From the NCBI GenBank assembly GCA_965112735.1, contig OZ218951.1:2108001-2172000 (forward strand): a stretch of 64,000 bases of DNA. Direction: 5' to 3'. A program made the position numbers and the translations under genes. Below, piece by piece: positions 1 to 10,557 of this stretch (its first letter is position 1; each line of letters opens with the position of its first letter). The DNA is from Phaeosaccion multiseriatum. Its lineage: Eukaryota > Ochrophyta, other classes. Under the pieces are notes generated by a model. That model did not search any database. It was not told where the DNA came from and saw nothing but the letters and a program-made list of their open reading frames with translations.

Positions 1-978
1 ATGGCAGCCTCAGGAGAGGGGCACTCCACGATGGTGCAGCAGCTGCTCTCGGCGCGTGCTAGTGTCGACTTGGCCGACAAGCAGGGGTTTTCTCCGATTT
101 GTATGGCCTCTCAGAACGGACATGGCTCTGTGCTAAGGCTCCTCATCTCAGCCCAAGCGGATGTGAACCAAGCAACTAATCGCGGGTGTACTCCGCTTCT
201 GCAGGCGTCGCTCAATGGGCATGCGGGCACTGTACAGCAGCTCATCAGGGCTCACGCCATTATCGACAAGGCTGACATCGAAGGGCTCACTCCTCTTCAC
301 GTTGCCTGTCAGGAAGGGCACGACGCCGTGGTGGAGAAGCTTCTCTGTGCGGGAGCACAGGTGGACAAATGTACCAACACCGGCGAATCACCCCTCATGC
401 TTGCCGCGCAGAATGGGCACGAGGCCGTCGTCGCTCGTCTCATCTCTGCGGGAGCACGTGTGGACAAGGCTGACCCCGAAGGTTTCACTGCTCTTCACTT
501 TGCCTGTCAGGAAGGGCACGACTCCGTGGTGGAGAAGCTTCTCTCTGCGGGAGCACGTGTGGACAAAGAGGCCAACAATGGCGCAAAACCCCTCATCCTT
601 GCCGCGTGGGATGGGCACGAGGCCGTCGTCGCTCGTCTCATCTCTGTGGGATCCCCCATGGATGCCTCAAGAGTAGACGACCCTTCCCCGCTGGTTGCCG
701 CTATCTGCAGTGATCAGCACAGCATTGTGCGGCAGCTCCTCTCGGCCGGTGCTTCGGTGGACAAGGCCTTGGCTGGGGCACAGCGGTGTCAGCTCGGCCT
801 CGGCATCGAGCAGCGACTTATGGAGGCAGCAGCAGCCTTCTTCCGGTCCCAAACCGCGCTGGACCTCATGCGAAGGACGGATAAGACCTTCGGCAAGGAG
901 AGCGGAATCCTGCCGCTGGAGAGGCCCGGGCGGGTGCAGAGCGAGACGTGGGAGAGCATGGCGGAGGAGATGAGCTGA
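1..978 (+). CDS. Ankyrin-repeat protein, 3' part (unit 0)
   Basis: The frame is open from the window edge to a TGA at 976-978, so the 5' end lies outside the window. About eight 33-residue ankyrin repeats are visible, with the usual G-TPL-AA--GH--VV--LL-AGA pattern, followed by a C-terminal segment of about 80 residues containing SQTALDLMRRTDKTFGKE and ending in ESMAEEMS. The same C-terminus closes the plus-strand ankyrin genes ending at 7307 and 19234, so all are paralogues. Ankyrin repeats mediate protein-protein binding and no enzymatic domain is visible. The downstream flank matches the other copies only to about 1545. The specific partner and role cannot be told from sequence. Confidence 0.85.
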   Translation: MAASGEGHSTMVQQLLSARASVDLADKQGFSPICMASQNGHGSVLRLLISAQADVNQATNRGCTPLLQASLNGHAGTVQQLIRAHAIIDKADIEGLTPLHVACQEGHDAVVEKLLCAGAQVDKCTNTGESPLMLAAQNGHEAVVARLISAGARVDKADPEGFTALHFACQEGHDSVVEKLLSAGARVDKEANNGAKPLILAAWDGHEAVVARLISVGSPMDASRVDDPSPLVAAICSDQHSIVRQLLSAGASVDKALAGAQRCQLGLGIEQRLMEAAAAFFRSQTALDLMRRTDKTFGKESGILPLERPGRVQSETWESMAEEMS

Positions 979-1545
979 GCGAGCAGGAGGGATGCGCGGG
1001 GTGGGGGCGGGTAGGGCAGCGACGACTTTGGCAACGAAAGAGTACCGCTCCAGCTGCTCACTTGCACCAGCCAGCCATGCCGCACATGCGAGTGAGCCTG
1101 TACATCAGGATGCGATGCGAGAGAGAGACTGCCCACGGCACACTGGCTTGGCGTAAGGGCGGTGAAGTGATGGCGATCCTCTGTCGCAGAGAGGAGCGGA
1201 GAATAGGAGGTAGGGGGTCGGGGGGTGAGGGAAGTCACGCAAGTGTAGAGTCAAGTGTGTAGGCTAGGGAAAAGGGAAAGGGGGGATTTTGAGGGGGAGG
1301 GGGAGAGGGAAGGTCAATTCGTTTGAAGGGGGGAGAATGTAGTCCCGATGGACCGAGGCCGAGAGCTTCCTGGGTGGGGCATGCGGGAACAGCAAGTAGT
1401 CGTAGCTTAGAAAAGGTACTGCCCTACTAAACACACAATGGTATACGTGAATGCCAGGTCCTAGGCAGGGGTTGTGCTCGTGTGGAGGCAAAAGCAGGCA
1501 ACGCTCATCTAGCTAGGCGCAGCTGCGCGCGCGGTGATCTGTGAA
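979..1545. other. 3' flank of ankyrin gene with element E
   Basis: No gene is seen. The stretch is closely related to 7308-7860 and 19235-19788. It ends in an approximately 75-bp element, E (1472-1545), that begins GTGCTCGTGT and contains CTCATCTAG; related copies lie at 7779, 17491, 19707 and 30237. To the right of E the sequence stops resembling 7860 onward and instead resembles the DNA at 17577. Confidence 0.6.
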
Positions 1546-1666
1546 TCGGATCACCAAACCAGACCCAACAAATGCCTTTCAGTTTCGGCGGCGATTGGCC
1601 GTGGCGCTCCAGCGGGCCCGACACGAGCGATCGATTCGACACAGGGTCCTGGCTAGTATCAACTAA

Positions 1667-1987
1667 CTACTTTGTCCGTTGGGGAGGACTGACGAGTCGG
1701 GGAAATACGACGGGGCGGTGAGACGTTACTTTTAGACAACCATAGATGGCACTTTAAGGGGACCGCGAAAATAGAACTGGTTCTACTTTGTCCGATGGGG
1801 AGGACTGACGAGTCGGGGGGAATACGACGGGGCGGTGAGAGTTACTTTTAGACAACCATAGATGGCACTTTAAGGGGGCCGCGAATGTGCTGATGGGGAG
1901 GACTGACGAGTCGGGGGGAATAGAGGGAAGATGGGGCGGTGAGAGTTACTTTTCGACAACCATAGATGGCACTTTAAGACCGCGCTC
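1667..1987. repeat. Tandem repeat, three units of about 100-119 bp
   Basis: Three units begin near 1667, 1785 and 1885. Each holds the block GGGGAGGACTGACGAGTCGG, then GGGGCGGTGAGA, then GACAACCATAGATGGCACTT. Units two and three differ from the first by small indels. In units one and two GTCG and CGAC can pair around the G-rich loop; the third has lost CGAC. The unit is not seen elsewhere in the window. No ORF spans the array convincingly, and its function is unknown. Confidence 0.75.
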
Positions 1988-2257
1988 CTTGGGGCACTTC
2001 CACAATCGCTGCTCTGCCCCAGCTTCCAAAGCTCGTAACTTTTGGCCAGAAAGGTGTACGAAGGTGTGTGGTGGGTCAGAATCTGCGCAAGGATGCCCTC
2101 TACAAGAAGAGCTGTCGTCCGGTTCGCAGCACTGCCGAGAAACGAAGGGCGAGGGAGAAAAGGGGGGTTGGGAGAAATATTGAAAACACTAAAAGTAATA
2201 TTTATGTCAATTAAAAGCACTAAAAGTAAAATTTCTGTAAAATTTATGTCAATTATA
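1988..2257. other. Unassigned stretch with AT-rich direct repeats
   Basis: No gene is recognised. Positions 2186-2259 are much more AT-rich than the surroundings and hold two copies each of TTTATGTCAATTA and CACTAAAAGTAA. This lies at the 3' side of the minus-strand transposase-like gene and may be its 3' end or an old element boundary. Confidence 0.4.
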
Positions 2258-4523
2258 TCATGATTGCAGCGTCTGGAGCGGCCGGGGGCGGGCTAGAGAG
2301 GACAGCAGGGGTGGCGGAGGTGTTGGGGGTGCCGAAGGCTCTACAACGGGCGCCACAGGCTGCTCCGCGGGTGCTTCGCGGGACGCAAGGTGCGCCAACA
2401 GGAGCTCCACCAGCCCCTGCTTGAGGGTCCGTTTCGGGTACTTAATCCCTTCCCGTGCGCAGCAAGACTCCAACGTAGGCCAGTTCATCGCGAGTACACT
2501 GGCCCGAGTGAGAAGCGGGCCCTGGGCTCCCACTATAGACCGGTACAGGTACACAAGCTTTGGCTCCCCCCCAAACAGGTCGCCTTGCCCATTCTTCGCG
2601 GCGAAGCACTCCCCGTACTTGCCCTTGCTGCAGGGGGTGCAGCTACAGCTCATCGTGCGAACATGAAGTGGGTACGCAACATCATAGTCCTGGCCTTGAT
2701 GGAACGCTTCAATCGTGGCCTCCGAAACGAAGCCACCCTTCTCCACATCGCCCTCGTAGTGGTATATACTCTGGGTGCCCTGGATGCCCTTGATGGTCAC
2801 GTCCTCCCGCTGAATGCTGCCGGCGGCAATAAACCTCACACGGGTCATCCGGGCTGTAAAAGGTGTCCAGCGCTTTCCAAAGTACTCTTCGTCCGACATT
2901 GGCTGGGCGGTGGTGTCAAACATCTCAGTCACGAAGGTCTCAAAGTCCTTCGCCGAGTTCATCACCCTCTCCCCCATGTCCGTCCTCCTCGATGCCATGG
3001 CCTTGATGGTACCCCCAAGCCCATCGTGGGGCCCCTTACCATGCGAGGTGGTGTGGAACATGTGCGTCATCTTCACCCCCCACAACTTGAGACAGGAGGC
3101 AACGAAGGCGAAGTTCTTTGCGCCCTTGTACTGCTTGGCGCATCCGTCAGTGACGTTGATCCACTCCTCCAGCTTGAGGCCGTGCTTTTCGAAGTATCCC
3201 TTGTACTGCTGATGCATGAGGCTGGAGCAGTGCTCATGGAAGGCTTGGTCTTGAAGGTCGTCGGAGATGAAAATCTGAGCGTGCACGTCATGGACGGGCT
3301 TCTCCCCCCCCCACATCCTGGGGTTGCAGTGCACGTAGCAAATCATGAGCGTCGCGGACGGACATGTGCCACAGGTCACAGAGAACGCGCCTGATGAAAG
3401 CGAGAGCAGGAGAGAAACACACGAATACATTAGGAAAGGAAACGAGGGAGCAGGGGAGGGGGGAGAGGAGGGAGGAAGGGTGGGGGGAGGACGGGAGGGG
3501 AGAGAAGTGAGCGCCCCTCTTGCTCTGACGTACCGCTGAGCTTATGCTTCTCCGAAAAGTCCATCCCCATTATGATCTGATGGGGCTTGAGTCGCTTCAG
3601 ACTCACCTCGGCAGCAAGCCTCTGCACCTTCGTCGCGACATGATACCGGATGTACTTCTGCCGGAGGTACTGCTCGGCCCTCCTAAAGACCTCGGCCACA
3701 GTCATCTCCACAAGCACGTTCTGCCGGTCGTGCTTCTTCCCTTCTGCTGTCACCACTGGCGCCCACTCTTTCACCTGCACCGTGTGCGTGTAGTTTCTGT
3801 CGCTGTACTCACAATGGGGGATACCCTTCACGCCGGCTTTGCAGTCGTCACAGGCTCCCTTCACACAAGCCGCCTTGTAGGTGCACAGCCCGTAGTGAAG
3901 CGCAGCAAGCTCGGCGTCGCCCTCGTAGTACTCCACCTGGTTGCAGAAGAAAGGCTTTGCTCCTGCTGCTGTGCTGCTGCGTCACCCCCTGCTCCGCTTC
4001 TCAGGCTGCATCTCGGCCTCGCCGTTTCTAGGGCTTTGCGCTTCTCCGCAAGACCCTCTGCTTTCTTGCTTGCTACCTCTTGCCTCTCCCTCGCCTCCGC
4101 AGCTTCTCCGCTTTTCTTTACGGCCTCTGTGAAGAGCATGTCGGCCGTATCCTCAGCTGGACCCTCCTTCCCCCAATCGCCATCTCGGAGCTTCCTCTTC
4201 TTCGCTGGGGACTCTGATACACCCTTGGGAAAGTAAGACTTGGACCCCTTCACCAGCGAAGCCCACCGATGCTTTATCCCGCTCCTCTTTGCCGGCGGCG
4301 TCTTGATCTTGGCCTGTTCCATTCGTTCCGTAAGAAGTTCATCCTCCGTCTCTTGGACGTGCTCCTTAGAGCACACGCGGCCATAGCGCTTCTGCTCCTT
4401 CCTGGCTCCACTGGGTGCGACAGTCAGTGTCACGCTTGTCTTCTTGCCGCAGGGCGTTTCTGCATGCTTGAAAGTACATCGATCCAGGTACCGGAGGTGG
4501 TGAGGACGCTCCGGAGTGGCCAT
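2258..4523 (-). CDS. Transposase-like protein with a DG-QYK / SHGKGPHDG core
   Basis: The model starts at the ATG at 4523-4521 (MATPERP...). It runs through a Lys/Glu-rich segment, changes frame near 3965 (short intron or frameshift, unresolved), continues to 3534, and after an intron (3533-3391, GT-AG) ends at 2258. Visible motifs are a Cys cluster (CTYKAACVKGACDDCKAG), MDFSEKH spanning the intron, DGCAKQYKGAKNF, then HTTSHGKGPHDGLGGTIK and a CSCTPCSKGKYGEC cluster. The order MDF / DG--QYK / SHGKG--DG-GG--K recalls, from memory, uncharacterised DDE-like proteins of protist and animal genomes; transposase function is therefore an inference. The protein ends in a Pro-rich tail. No target-site duplication was found. 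If the frame change is real, the copy may be dead. Confidence 0.5.
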
Positions 4524-4728
4524 TTCAATTTTCGCTTGGAGGGCGTTTTTACAGCTGAAGATGATCAGTAGGAGAAAGGTCACAGAGAGCATTCTTAAAG
4601 CCCTAAGCACGCTGCATCCAGTGATGTGCTTGCAGTGCGCTATCGACGCTGTCCTCCCTGTTTTCTCATCCAGATTTCCCACTTCCCCGCCATGGATTTG
4701 AATTTGCAGATCATGACCGTGACCGGCA

Positions 4729-4809
4729 TACCCCTAAACATAGGGGTAGCCGCGAGCTTGTAACGTAAATCGCATCGAAACCGGTGTAGATCCGAAAATC
4801 GATGCGATT
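4729..4809. repeat. Two inverted repeats upstream of the transposase-like gene
   Basis: Positions 4729-4748 form a perfect 8-bp stem (TACCCCTA and TAGGGGTA) around AACA. Positions 4768-4778 (AATCGCATCGA) and 4799-4809 (TCGATGCGATT) form a perfect 11-bp inverted repeat around 20 bp. They lie upstream of the minus-strand gene and could be an element end or an operator-like site; neither is proved. Confidence 0.55.
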
Positions 4810-4930
4810 GTGGAAGTGGCCCTTGGCCTTTCAGGAATCAAGAAGGAAAAAAAACAAAAACAAATGTTGTTGCCTTCTTAGCCCCCTTGTGTCACCACTC
4901 CCGTCTCAAGGGCGGGGCCACTTGCTCCCC

Positions 4931-7307
4931 ATGGCGCAGCAGGCAACTACAACGCCCGAGGTACGACCTAGCGCCCTCTTGGAGGACGACTCTGTGCTTC
5001 AGAGAGAAATGCGCAAAGCGAGAGGGGGGAGTTCGAATGGTAGACACGATAGCTGCGGAAGGACGATTAGCTGCGGAAGGACGCTCCCGAAGTTGTGAGC
5101 AGCGCCCCCTTTTGAAGTTGGGACGCTTACGTAACGCTCCCGAAGTTGTGAGCAGCTTGCCCTCTTTTGAGGCACAGTACGCAGTAGCAAGACGACTGGA
5201 GAGAAAGAAGGGAGGGGGGGTCATTCTGCGGATACGATAGCTGCGCTGGGAAGCTCGCGTGTCGACCTATGAGCCGCTCTCCGTTGATCCCTTTTTGTCC
5301 GGTTTATGCGCCCTCTCCCCCCTTAACTCCTTTCCCTCCACAACACCAGGCGCGGCGACTCGGACAGGCTCTGGCAAGGGGAGATAGCTTCCTCACTGTG
5401 AGAGCGCTGATTAGGAAGCTCATCGCCAAGCACGGCAAAGCGAGTTTGGATCAGCCTATCGATGAAGAGGGCTATTCGTCTGCACTCTGCGCTTCAAGAT
5501 ACGGTCGACTGGATGTCGTGGACCTTCTGTTGCGGGAAGGGGCCTCCTTCAGAACCAGAGGCGGGCCCTTTGGAGACACGGCGTTGATATGCGCTGCCTG
5601 CAGCGGGCACGATCAGGTGGTGAGGCGGCTGTTGGACATTGGAGCCCCTGTGGACCAAGCGAGTGACGCAGGAGTTACTCCCTTGCTTGCAACCTCAATT
5701 GATGGGCACTCCACGATAGTGCAGCAGCTGCTCTCGGCGCGTGCTAGTGTCGACTTGGCCGACAAGCAGGGGATTTCTCCGATTTGGATGGCCTCTCAGA
5801 ACGGGCATGGCTCTGTTGTAAGGCTCCTGATCTCAGCCCAAGCGGATGTGAACCACGCAAGTAATCGCGGGGCTACTCCGCTTCTGCAGGCATCACTCAA
5901 TGGGCATGCGGGCATTGTACAGCAGCTCATCAGGGCTCACGCCATCATCGACAAGGCTGACCCCGAAGGTGCCACAGCTCTTCACATTGCCTCTCAACGT
6001 GGAGACGACGCCGTGGTGGAGAAGCTTCTCTGTGCGGGAGCACAGGTGGACAAATGGACCACCACCGGCAAATCACCCCTTCTTCTTGCCGCCCAGAATG
6101 GGCACGAGGCCGTCGTCGCTCGTCTCATCTCTGCGGGACCCCCCATCGACAAGGCTGACCCCAAAGGTTTCACTGTTCTTCACATTGCCTGTCAGGAAGG
6201 GCACGACGCCGTGGTGGAGAAGCTTCTCTGTGCGGGAGCACGTGTGGACAAAGAGGCCAACAATGGCGCAACACCCCTCATGCTTGCCGCGGAGGGTGGG
6301 CACGAGGTCGTCGTCGCTCGTCTCATCTCTGCGGCACCCCCCATCGACAAGACTGAACTCAACGGTGTCACTGCTCTTCACTTTGCCTCTCAACATGGAC
6401 ACGACGCCGTGGTGGAGAAGCTTCTCTCTGTGGGAGCGCGTGTGGACAAAGTGACCAACAATGGCGCAACACCGCTCATACTTGCCGCGAACAATGGGCA
6501 CGAGGCCGTCGTCGCCCGTCTCATCTCTGCGGGACCCCCCATCGACAAGGCTAACCCCGGAGGTTTCGTCTCATCTCTGCGGGACCCCCCATCGACAAGG
6601 CTAACCCCGGAGGTTTCACAGCTCTTCACCTTGCCTGTCAGGAAGGGCACGACGCCGTGGTGGAGAAGCTTCTCTTTGCGGGAGCACGTGTGGACAAAGG
6701 GGCCAACAATGGCGCAACACCCCTTCTTCTTGCCGCGTGGGATGGGCACGAGGCCGTCGTCGCTCGTCTCATCTCTGCGGGACCCCCTATCGACAAGGCT
6801 GGCCCCAAAGGTTTCACTGCTCTTCACGCTGCCTGTCAGGAAGGGCACGACGCCGTGGTGGAGAAGCTTCTCTGTGCGGGAGCACGTGTGGACAAAGAGG
6901 CCAACACTGGCGCAACACCCCTCCTCCTTGCCGCGCAGCATGGGCACGAGGCCGTCGTCGCTCGTCTCATCTCTGTGGCATCCCCCATGGATGCCTCAAG
7001 AGTAGACATTATTTCCCCGCTGGTTGCCGCTATCTGCAGTGATCAGCACATCATTGCGCGGCAGCTCCTCTCGGCCGGTGCTTCGGTGGACAAGGCCTTG
7101 GCTGGGGCACGGTGGTTTCTGCTCGGCCGGGACATCGAGCAGCGACTTATGGAGGCGGCAGCAGCCTTCTTCCGGTCCCAAACCGCGCTGGACCTCATGC
7201 GAAGGACGGATAAGACCTTCGGCAAGGAGAGCGGAATCCTGCCGCTGGAGAGGCCCGGGCGGGTGCAGAGCGAGACGTGGGAGAGCGTGGCGGAGGAGAT
7301 GAGCTGA
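4931..7307 (+). pseudogene. Ankyrin-repeat gene, unit 1, frameshifted by a 50-bp duplication
   Basis: Exon 1 is 4931-4960 (MAQQATTTPE) behind a GGGCGGGGCC box. Intron 1 is 4961-5349, and exon 2 starts at 5350 with ARRLGQALARGD. The ATG at 5269 lies inside this intron and is not the start. Exon 2 encodes more ankyrin repeats than unit 2. At 6518-6567 a 50-bp stretch is duplicated exactly at 6568-6617. Fifty is not a multiple of three, so the frame is lost. The wrong frame stays open to 7005 by chance, while the correct frame resumes and runs to 7307 with the family C-terminus (ESVAEEMS). Either this copy is truncated and altered, or the duplication is an assembly error. Confidence 0.8.
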
Positions 7308-8272
7308 GCGAGCAGGAGGGATGCGCAGGGTGGGGGCTGGTAGGGCAGCGACGACTTTGGCATTGAAAGAGAACCGCTCCAGCTGCTCACTTGCACCAGT
7401 CATGCCGCACATGCGAGTGAGCATGTACATCAGGATGCGATGCGAGAGAGAGACTGCCCACGGCACACTGGCTTGGCGTAAGGGCGGTGAAGTGATTGCG
7501 ATCCTCTGTCGCAGAGAGGAGCGGAGCACAGGAGGTAGGGGGTCGGGGGGGGAGGGGAGTCACGTGTGTAGCTTACGGGATCAATGGGTGAAGTGTATGG
7601 CTTGAGGGGGGGGGGGAGAGGGAAGGTCAATTCGTTTGAAGGGGGGAGAGTGTAATCCCGATGGACCGAGGCCGAGGGCTTGCTGTGCCCGCATGTAGTC
7701 GTAGTCGTAGCTTAGAAGGGTACTGCCTTGATAAACACACAATGATAAAAGGTGAACGCCAGGTCCTAGGCGGGGGTCGTGCTCGTGTGGAGGCAAAAGG
7801 CAGGCACCGCTCATCTAGGCAGCAGCTGCGCGGTCGCGTCTGTCCGCACTCAACACAGCCTTGCTGCCGCTGCCCCCTCGCCCCAAGCAACGGAACTCCC
7901 CCCCTCCTGCGATCCAAGGCATGGGATCTTGCCTCATAGACTTGGATCAGCAGTTTGTTCTGGCTTGGAGTGAGAATGCTCTCCGCGTGCGAGTCGCCTT
8001 ACAAGGGAGAGGAAGCACTCAAGGAGCACACATGTCGGGGCCGAGACATCGCTCTGAGAAGGATCTTAAGTTGCGTGACTGAATATTAATGCAAATTACG
8101 ATATCAAATGAATAAGGATCCTTTCTCTCTGCCTATGGTCACACGAAGCTTGTTGTTGTCGAAAGCTGCGGAGCACCGAGCACCTGGTGGTGAAGGTGCT
8201 TGCCATCAGAGCAGCGACGGACCCGAAAGATGGGCGGGGCGGAGGTAGGCCCATCCGGAAGATGGACATCGC
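7308..8272. other. Spacer between ankyrin and GW-peptide genes
   Basis: No gene is supported. The first 550 bp match the flanks at 979 and 19235 and end in element E (7779-7860). The rest, to 8272, is nearly identical to 19789-20298, apart from an extra AT-rich segment near 20100 in unit 2, and includes the 3' end of the minus-strand peptide gene. Confidence 0.5.
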
Positions 8273-8985
8273 TCACCAGCTGCATCGCGAAGGAGAAGGC
8301 GAAGGGAGGAGGACAGATGTGAGACAGCGTGGAAGCATATACTCAGCCAGTCCCCACTTGCACCACCAGCACTCACCCTCCCCACTTGCCCCACTTGCCC
8401 CACTTGCCCCATCCCCATCCGCCCCATCCGCCCCAGTGGTAGCTGTTATCGCCAGGGGTAAAGGATGCCCAAGAAGTTGAGCGGGGGGGGGCGCACACGA
8501 TCCGGGTCGATGGCGGCGGAGTCAATTGGATCCGAGTAGATGAGGAGCGCGGAGTGGTAAGGGAAAGACGGTGAGAGACAGACAGTAAGCAGGTGTGAGC
8601 GATGTAGGGAGACGTCACTTACAGTTTGCGTCCCCTCTGGTGGCCTTCGCCTCGAGAGCCGTAGCTCCTGTAGCGGAGCGGCGCCCGGAGTGAAGGTGAA
8701 GAGCGACGGGGGAGGGACGAAGGGCGGAACGGAGGCGGCAGGGGCAAAAGCGAGCGTACAATATATGTCGAGCGGAGCGTGAGGCAGAGAAGAGGTGTGC
8801 GAGAGCCGAGAAGAGGAGAGCGGAGCGAGTGTAGAGGACGTGCACGGGCACAAGCAGGCAAGATCCGATCCTTGAACTTACAGCTTGCGGGCCGGCTTGT
8901 CCTTGATGGTGTCGGGGACTTCGGCGGCGCCGGAGAGCACTGCCACGAAGAGCAGGGCGAAGAGAGTGAGGATGACGCGAGTCAT
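8273..8985 (-). CDS. Secreted Gly/Trp-repeat peptide precursor, unit 1
   Basis: I built four exons: 8985-8882, 8667-8623, 8442-8377 and 8279-8273. All introns are GT-AG, and each splits a codon after its second base, giving a 73-residue protein. Residues 1-20 are a signal peptide (MTRVILTLFALLFVAVLSGA). A short propeptide with VPDT and PARK follows, then an exon ending RGRK, then an exon encoding YHWGGWGGWGWGKWGKWG and a C-terminal GGGW. The second and third exons both begin with the Leu codon completed across the intron, so each segment reads L...RK|L. Cleavage after Arg-Lys in the secretory pathway is an inference. No known family is recognised. Gly/Trp repeats suggest binding to membranes, polysaccharide or metal, but nothing proves it. 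Confidence 0.7.
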
Positions 8986-10557
8986 GGTGCTTTGCTGGTA
9001 GTCTTGCGGCAGTAGCGAGGCCTGAGGCAACTGTGGTTGTGAGCAAGGCAGAGAAAAACAAAAAAAAATGCACCCCTCCTGGAGCCCTTTTTTTGGACCA
9101 CCCCCCTTGATAAGTGATCGTGACAACCCGTGCCAAGATTTGCAGGTGTATGGGTATGACCAGAGGGTTGTCCGGGGCAGGTGGTCAGGCGGGAAGGCAG
9201 CGGACGAGGTTCCTTTGCACACTGGGTAGGAAGCGCTGGGCCCCACGCGTGCTGGTGGCGATGACGCACAGGCTGGGCGCATGGCGGAGGAAGAAGCTAC
9301 GACGGCACACTGCCCTGCAAAGAGGATCGCGTGCAGCCCTGATGCTGCTTTCGCGCCTTTGGCCTGCTCTGCAGACTGTCTCCCCTCCGACTGCCTCCGC
9401 GCTGCTCCGCGGCATAGCTACAATGATTTTCGTGAACACGAAGCGGGCGCGCTCTTCGGGCCCGCTACAGCGCGTCAAGCTGAGCCACCCATTCCATGTG
9501 GTTCTCACCTTTGGGACCAAAGTGTGGTGCCTCTCTCGCTGAAGCACATAATGCTGCCTACCACAGGGCCGCCCGTGTAGCGTGCTGCGCTACTGAGGAG
9601 GGGGCTACAGGGGAGGACTCAGGGCACGGAAACACCGGCCCAAGGCATGGTGAGAATCTGTGATCACGACACGAAGAAGTTCTTCTTATACTGGACCGAG
9701 TGTCAGCATCCTATGGCATAAACACCACACCTTCTCGCGAACGAGCAGTCTCGCGGAGCTCGGGAGTGCGCGGGTCAGCCGGAAGGACCTTGCAGAGAGG
9801 CAGCCCGCAGGAGGGCAAGGCCCTGAGTCAGGCATACGAAGACAGCAGGCAGAGCGCCCGGGAAGACCGTAGGCAGAAGGCCGAGTGCAGGGGCCTGGTG
9901 ACGACGATGTATTACGATACCGCAAAGGGCTGCAGCAGTTCCATCGTTGACCGCCTTCCGAATCATTTTCTCACGTACGAAGCACGTACTGTGCAGAAGC
10001 GCCATGAGCCCAGTTCCTTACACTAACCCTAACCCTAGCCCTGTTCTGATGTGACTGTCGTGGAAGCATCAAAGAGCCAAGCCCGCGACGTAACCTGGTG
10101 CGCGGATAGCAGGACCCTGTGAGTGCTTCGGATGATCGACACTGCGATGCGCCGCTTTTCCGATGAAGCATTCGAAGCTTGGACATGAAGCTGCGGGTGA
10201 AGAGTGGCCCCCCATCCCTCGTAGTTGCCCTCCTGTCGCTCGGCTCCCTTCCCCTCCTCCCTCCCTCCCTCTCGCCTCCTGCCTCGCTCCCTGCCTCGCT
10301 CCCTCTCCCTCCCTCCCTCTCTCTCGCCCGTCCCCCGCTGCCTCTTGCCTACACTCCCCCATTCATGGCGCCGCACGAGAGGACCCCTTTCGCCAGTGAG
10401 CAAAATCTTCCAATGCCCTGGCGAGCGATAGATACCAGTGCCTTCCTTCGGTGGGCGCTGTGCTCGTCACAGGCCTAACCCGGCCAACTATATCGCGACC
10501 CCTTCGCCTACCACTCCCATCCGTGATCATCCCACATGCACCGGCGGCCCTCAGTCC
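8986..10557. other. Conserved spacer without a recognised gene
   Basis: Upstream region of the GW-peptide gene. Several ORFs of 70-140 codons overlap on both strands, but none shows a recognisable domain, signal peptide or splice pattern. The stretch is nearly identical in unit 2 (21015-22585) and holds a pyrimidine-rich tract near 10250-10330. A short telomere-like tract (CTAACCCTAACCCTAGCCC) lies at about 10021. Confidence 0.45.
10021..10041. repeat. Interstitial CCCTAA-type tract
   Basis: The sequence CTAACCCTAACCCTAGCCCT occurs here and again at about 22049. It has only two to three units and is inside a duplicated block, so it is not a chromosome end. Confidence 0.6.

Noticed and set aside
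215-676. Alternative-frame ORFs over ankyrin repeats
   Set aside because: They shadow the real frame; the 99-bp repeat period keeps them open and they show no domain.
1685-1720. Hammerhead ribozyme (CTGACGA core followed by a short stem)
   Set aside because: The GAAA expected after stem II is absent: GGGG follows CGAC in units one and two, and CGAC itself is lost in the third. No consistent cleavage triplet is present.
5269-5349. ATG at 5269 (and 17840) as the ankyrin gene start
   Set aside because: It lies inside an intron; a conserved upstream exon (MAQQAT-TPE) joins in frame at a proper acceptor in all three copies.
10021-10041. Telomere
   Set aside because: Only two to three CCCTAA units, internal, and duplicated with its surroundings.
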